Shown: positions 62,803 through 64,000 of the stretch, one piece after another
How positions within the stretch are numbered: the stretch's first letter is position 1
Layout: the number at the start of each line of letters is the position of its first letter
Source: Kineothrix sp. MB12-C1
Lineage (GTDB): Bacteria > Bacillota > Clostridia > Lachnospirales > Lachnospiraceae
Reading direction: 5' to 3'
Length of the DNA: 64,000 bases
Assembly: GCF_030863805.1 (NCBI RefSeq)
Contig: NZ_CP132957.1
Coordinates: 1,302,001-1,366,000 of the forward strand
Program-made: the position numbers and the translations under genes
Notes under the pieces: model-generated
Told to the model about the DNA's origin: nothing
Databases searched by the model: none
The model's input: the letters and a program-made list of their open reading frames with translations, nothing else

Positions 62803-64000
62803 CTACAAACCTCCTAGTAAACTCGATACAGCACTCTGATTAGACTGAAGCTTAGCTAACGCTGTCTCCATTGCTGAGAATTGTTTATAGTATCTATCCT
62901 CCATAGCATTGAGCTTCTGCTCCAATGTCTTAATTCTAGTAGTATAGCTGTCATAATCCTCTTTCATCTTTTTATCATCATAAATTGAACCAAAGCTTCT
63001 TAAATCTGTACCTGCTGTCATTTTATTCAGATTACTATATAGACTCTGTGATAGTTGTGAAAAGAAAGCAATTACAGTATCCGAATCGGACGCAATCGCC
63101 GCCTTTAATTTATTTTCTTTTGTACTCGTATTACTATCATTTTCATCACCATCGATATGATAAGCACTCTTTTCATTATTCGCCGAGCTGAAATATCCTA
63201 ATGTTTCTATGCCAAAATCCGATAAATTCATTCTTTTTCCATTCACTTCCGTTCCGGCAAGCATAATACTTTTCAAACTAGAAGCAACAGTAGAAAGGTT
63301 AGAATCTCCCTTCAGGATAGCATCCTTAACCTTAGATTCCCATTTCTCTACTTCGGATTCTGACATCTCCTTCTTCTCTTCTTCCGTCAGCGGCTCATAG
63401 CCTTTCGCCCGATCCGCATTATAAAGCTTATCCATTTCATTTATTAAAGAATTATATTCCTTAATAAAATTGGTAATCATATTATAAATACCATCGGTAT
63501 CCTGTCTCGTCGTAAGGGTCGCTTCATCTCCCTCCTGTCCGAGCACCGTTATTGTAAGGCCATTCACTTCGAATACATTGCTGGTCGATGTATATTCCAC
63601 ACCATTTAATGTGATAGTTGCGTCTTGTCCGTCAATTCGTTTCATATCAGCATTCGTCGATGCGTTCGCTAATACCTCGATTGCCGATTCAATCTTGTCA
63701 TTAACCATATCCGTCACTTCATCAATTAACGTATCACTCGCACTGATTCCATCTTCATCAAGATAAGACTCCACTTCAGCGAGCGAAGCTTCCGTAGCAG
63801 CAAGACTTGCCTTCGCCTTTTCATAAGAAGTCACATACGCCATTTCTTTCCGGAGCTCCGCAAGCGCTTCATTCTTCTCCGCTAATGCCGTCGCTTCAGG
63901 AGTTCCCTCTTCCGGCGTTCCTAAATTCTCGATTTCCGACTTCAAATCATCGATATCCGCCTGAAGCTTCGACTTCGTATCCGCATCATCTAAATTTCCT
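62803..64000 (-). CDS. fliD: Flagellar filament cap FliD, N-terminus cut by window edge
   Basis: The frame runs open to base 64000, giving about 399 C-terminal residues; the start is outside the window. FliD caps the filament and helps flagellin fold. Visible parts: a long helical insertion (about the first 75 residues here, with EALAELRKEM), the variable beta domain with DATITLNGVEYTSTSN, and the conserved C-terminal helix DSYTTRIKTLEQKLNAMED ending SVSSLLGG-like. Three bases before fliS. Confidence 0.93.
   Translation of the reverse strand, partial: GNLDDADTKSKLQADIDDLKSEIENLGTPEEGTPEATALAEKNEALAELRKEMAYVTSYEKAKASLAATEASLAEVESYLDEDGISASDTLIDEVTDMVNDKIESAIEVLANASTNADMKRIDGQDATITLNGVEYTSTSNVFEVNGLTITVLGQEGDEATLTTRQDTDGIYNMITNFIKEYNSLINEMDKLYNADRAKGYEPLTEEEKKEMSESEVEKWESKVKDAILKGDSNLSTVASSLKSIMLAGTEVNGKRMNLSDFGIETLGYFSSANNEKSAYHIDGDENDSNTSTKENKLKAAIASDSDTVIAFFSQLSQSLYSNLNKMTAGTDLRSFGSIYDDKKMKEDYDSYTTRIKTLEQKLNAMEDRYYKQFSAMETALAKLQSNQSAVSSLLGGL

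Overview
The window looks like a low-to-moderate GC, motile, Gram-positive anaerobe of the Lachnospiraceae (Clostridia). The basis is the sequence of the ribosomal and RNA polymerase proteins, strong AAGGAGG-type ribosome binding sites, a SigD-type flagellin promoter, a 49-residue zinc-ribbon L33, and a large wall-teichoic-like and flagellin-modification gene set. Genus cannot be fixed from the sequence alone. Almost every gene lies on the minus strand, so transcription runs from high to low coordinates.

Region 1 (1-18205) is the translation and transcription core, read as rpmG-secE-nusG-rplK-rplA, then capA (an insertion not normally found here), rplJ-rplL, rpoB-rpoC, and rpsL-rpsG-fusA-tuf. 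Its control elements are readable: consensus promoters before rpmG, rplJ, rpoB, rpsL and tuf; intrinsic terminators after rplA, rplL and rpoC; an L10-leader-like RNA with an attenuator; and an L1-operator-like element before rplK. The intergenic spaces carry several families of small hairpin repeats and an exact 72-bp direct repeat.

Region 2 (18206-25780) is mixed. It holds a lone plus-strand FliD-like gene, a biotin-dependent carboxyltransferase, a small HTH regulator with glf (UDP-galactopyranose mutase), and an apparently intact IS256-family element.

Region 3 (25780-51720) is a long minus-strand surface-glycopolymer or flagellin-decoration locus. Its upstream half looks like a pathway to a CDP-activated small polyol: two isomerase-like TIM barrels, a cytidylyltransferase/Gfo-Idh-MocA fusion, a glycerophosphodiesterase, a class II aldolase, an FGGY kinase, an iron alcohol dehydrogenase, a LicC-like nucleotidyltransferase and a TagB/TagF-like transferase. 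Downstream come glycosyltransferases and two giant paralogues that join a glycerophosphotransferase-like domain to a probable beta-propeller. A methyltransferase/Rossmann/cytidylyltransferase fusion and a DUF1919 protein follow. Seven of these proteins share a small Rossmann add-on domain. The operon begins with a structured leader that can encode a short peptide.

Region 4 (51833-64000) is the flagellin end. It contains a TPR-glycosyltransferase on the plus strand, a run of seven transferase-like genes (CgeB-type, LicD, DUF616, GT2-like), then flagellin fliC, a FlgN/FliT-like chaperone, fliS and the end of fliD. The flagellin leader has a textbook SigD promoter and two adjacent hairpins presenting AAGGA loops, the expected design of a CsrA-repressed flagellin mRNA. 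The transferases lie immediately downstream of fliC, so the simplest reading is that regions 3 and 4 make and attach glycan or polyol-phosphate groups to the filament. Attachment to the cell wall is the main alternative for region 3.
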